A DNA stretch of 12,435 bases from Nitrosopumilaceae archaeon. GTDB taxonomy: Archaea > Thermoproteota > Nitrososphaeria > Nitrososphaerales > Nitrosopumilaceae. Positions 12,185 through 12,435 of the stretch are shown here, one piece after another. Each line of letters starts with the position of its first letter. Within the stretch, counting starts at the first letter, position 1. The translations under genes were made by a program, and so were the position numbers. The notes beneath the pieces are model-generated. The model did no database searches and was not told the origin of the DNA. It saw only the letters and a program-made list of their open reading frames with translations. The stretch lies in the NCBI GenBank assembly GCA_013330055.1, contig DUJB01000085.1, positions 9,668-22,102 on the forward strand, given 5' to 3'.

Positions 12185-12435
12185 ATGGCATTAAACCTTC
12201 TTAATGAGCCTGTAACAAAATTTACCAATCCTAAGATGACAGCGCTAGCAAGTAATCTGACCATCCAAGATGCAGCAAGAGCCATGGTAGATTCCAAAGT
12301 AGACAGCATCCTTGTTTTTGAACATGGTCAAATAATTGGGATTGTGACAGAGAAGGACATTTTTCAGGAAGTAGTTGCAAAAGGATTAGATCCAAAAAAA
12401 ACAACAGTAAAAAAAATAACAAAGAGTCCACTAAT
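12185..12435 (+). CDS. CBS-domain protein, 3' end cut by the window
   Basis: An open frame of 83 codons runs from the ATG at 12185 to the window end with no stop. It begins MALNLLNEPVTKFTNP, a normal lead into a CBS unit, and contains one complete CBS domain (about 15-62) with the intact motif GIVTEKD (52-58) and the strand VDSILVFEHG. A second CBS domain appears to begin at about 73-83 (TVKKITKSPL). The total size and any fused domain are unknown. The start is supported by a TATA-like element 30 bases upstream and the absence of an upstream in-frame alternative of comparable quality. It is divergent from the four-CBS gene, 115 bases apart. Confidence 0.85.
   Translation, partial: MALNLLNEPVTKFTNPKMTALASNLTIQDAARAMVDSKVDSILVFEHGQIIGIVTEKDIFQEVVAKGLDPKKTTVKKITKSPL

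Noticed and set aside
12231..12431. Leucine-rich open frame on the minus strand at the right edge
   Set aside because: It lies opposite a clear CBS-domain gene on the plus strand that runs off the window; its Leu/Phe-rich composition is a reverse-complement effect.

Overview
The window looks like chromosomal DNA from an AT-rich (about one third GC by eye) ammonia-oxidising-type archaeon of the Nitrososphaerota (Thaumarchaeota). The indicators are a group II chaperonin (thermosome), a PAC2-family protein, a lactate/malate-type dehydrogenase, many stand-alone CBS and universal-stress (USP) proteins, small winged-helix regulators, and short archaeal promoters with a TATA box about 26 bases before start codons that mostly lack a Shine-Dalgarno (leaderless mRNAs). 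I do not commit to a genus. No tRNA, rRNA, insertion sequence or CRISPR array was seen, and no gene-free stretch exceeds 300 bases.

Layout. 1-2319, all on the minus strand: an unknown 118-aa protein, a four-CBS protein, a winged-helix regulator and USP-1. 2485-2979 (+): Hsp20-1. 2988-4335 (-): a USP-2 then malate dehydrogenase operon. 4555-5724 (+): a CBS protein whose C-terminus looks like a ribosome-hibernation (HPF/RaiA-like) domain, ending base-to-base against the thermosome gene 5725-7356 (-). 7471 (or 7423)-9622 (+): a tight PAC2, Hsp20-2, MgtE-like Mg transporter operon. 9638-10568 (-): a tight operon of a small zinc-finger-like protein, an unknown 92-aa protein and USP-3. 10712-11161 (+): a two-CBS protein. 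11215-12069 (-): a second four-CBS protein. 12185 to the window end (+): a further CBS protein cut by the edge.

The region is a dense stress and energy-sensing block: six CBS proteins (putative adenine-nucleotide or metal sensors), three USPs, two small heat-shock proteins, a chaperonin and an Mg transporter. The most interesting signal is not a gene. An interrupted palindrome, TTATCA-N4-TGATAA, or a good half of it, recurs just upstream of the TATA region of most of these genes. In gene orientation the TTATCA half is always distal in the clearest six cases, and in five of them the near edge lies 41-42 bases before the start codon (for one of these this holds only if a TTG start is accepted). 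This suggests one shared regulator for a local stress regulon of about eight transcription units. The thermosome, the winged-helix gene, the first four-CBS gene and the two CBS genes at the right edge lack it. The second candidate novelty is the CBS-HPF-like fusion, which would link nucleotide sensing to ribosome hibernation.
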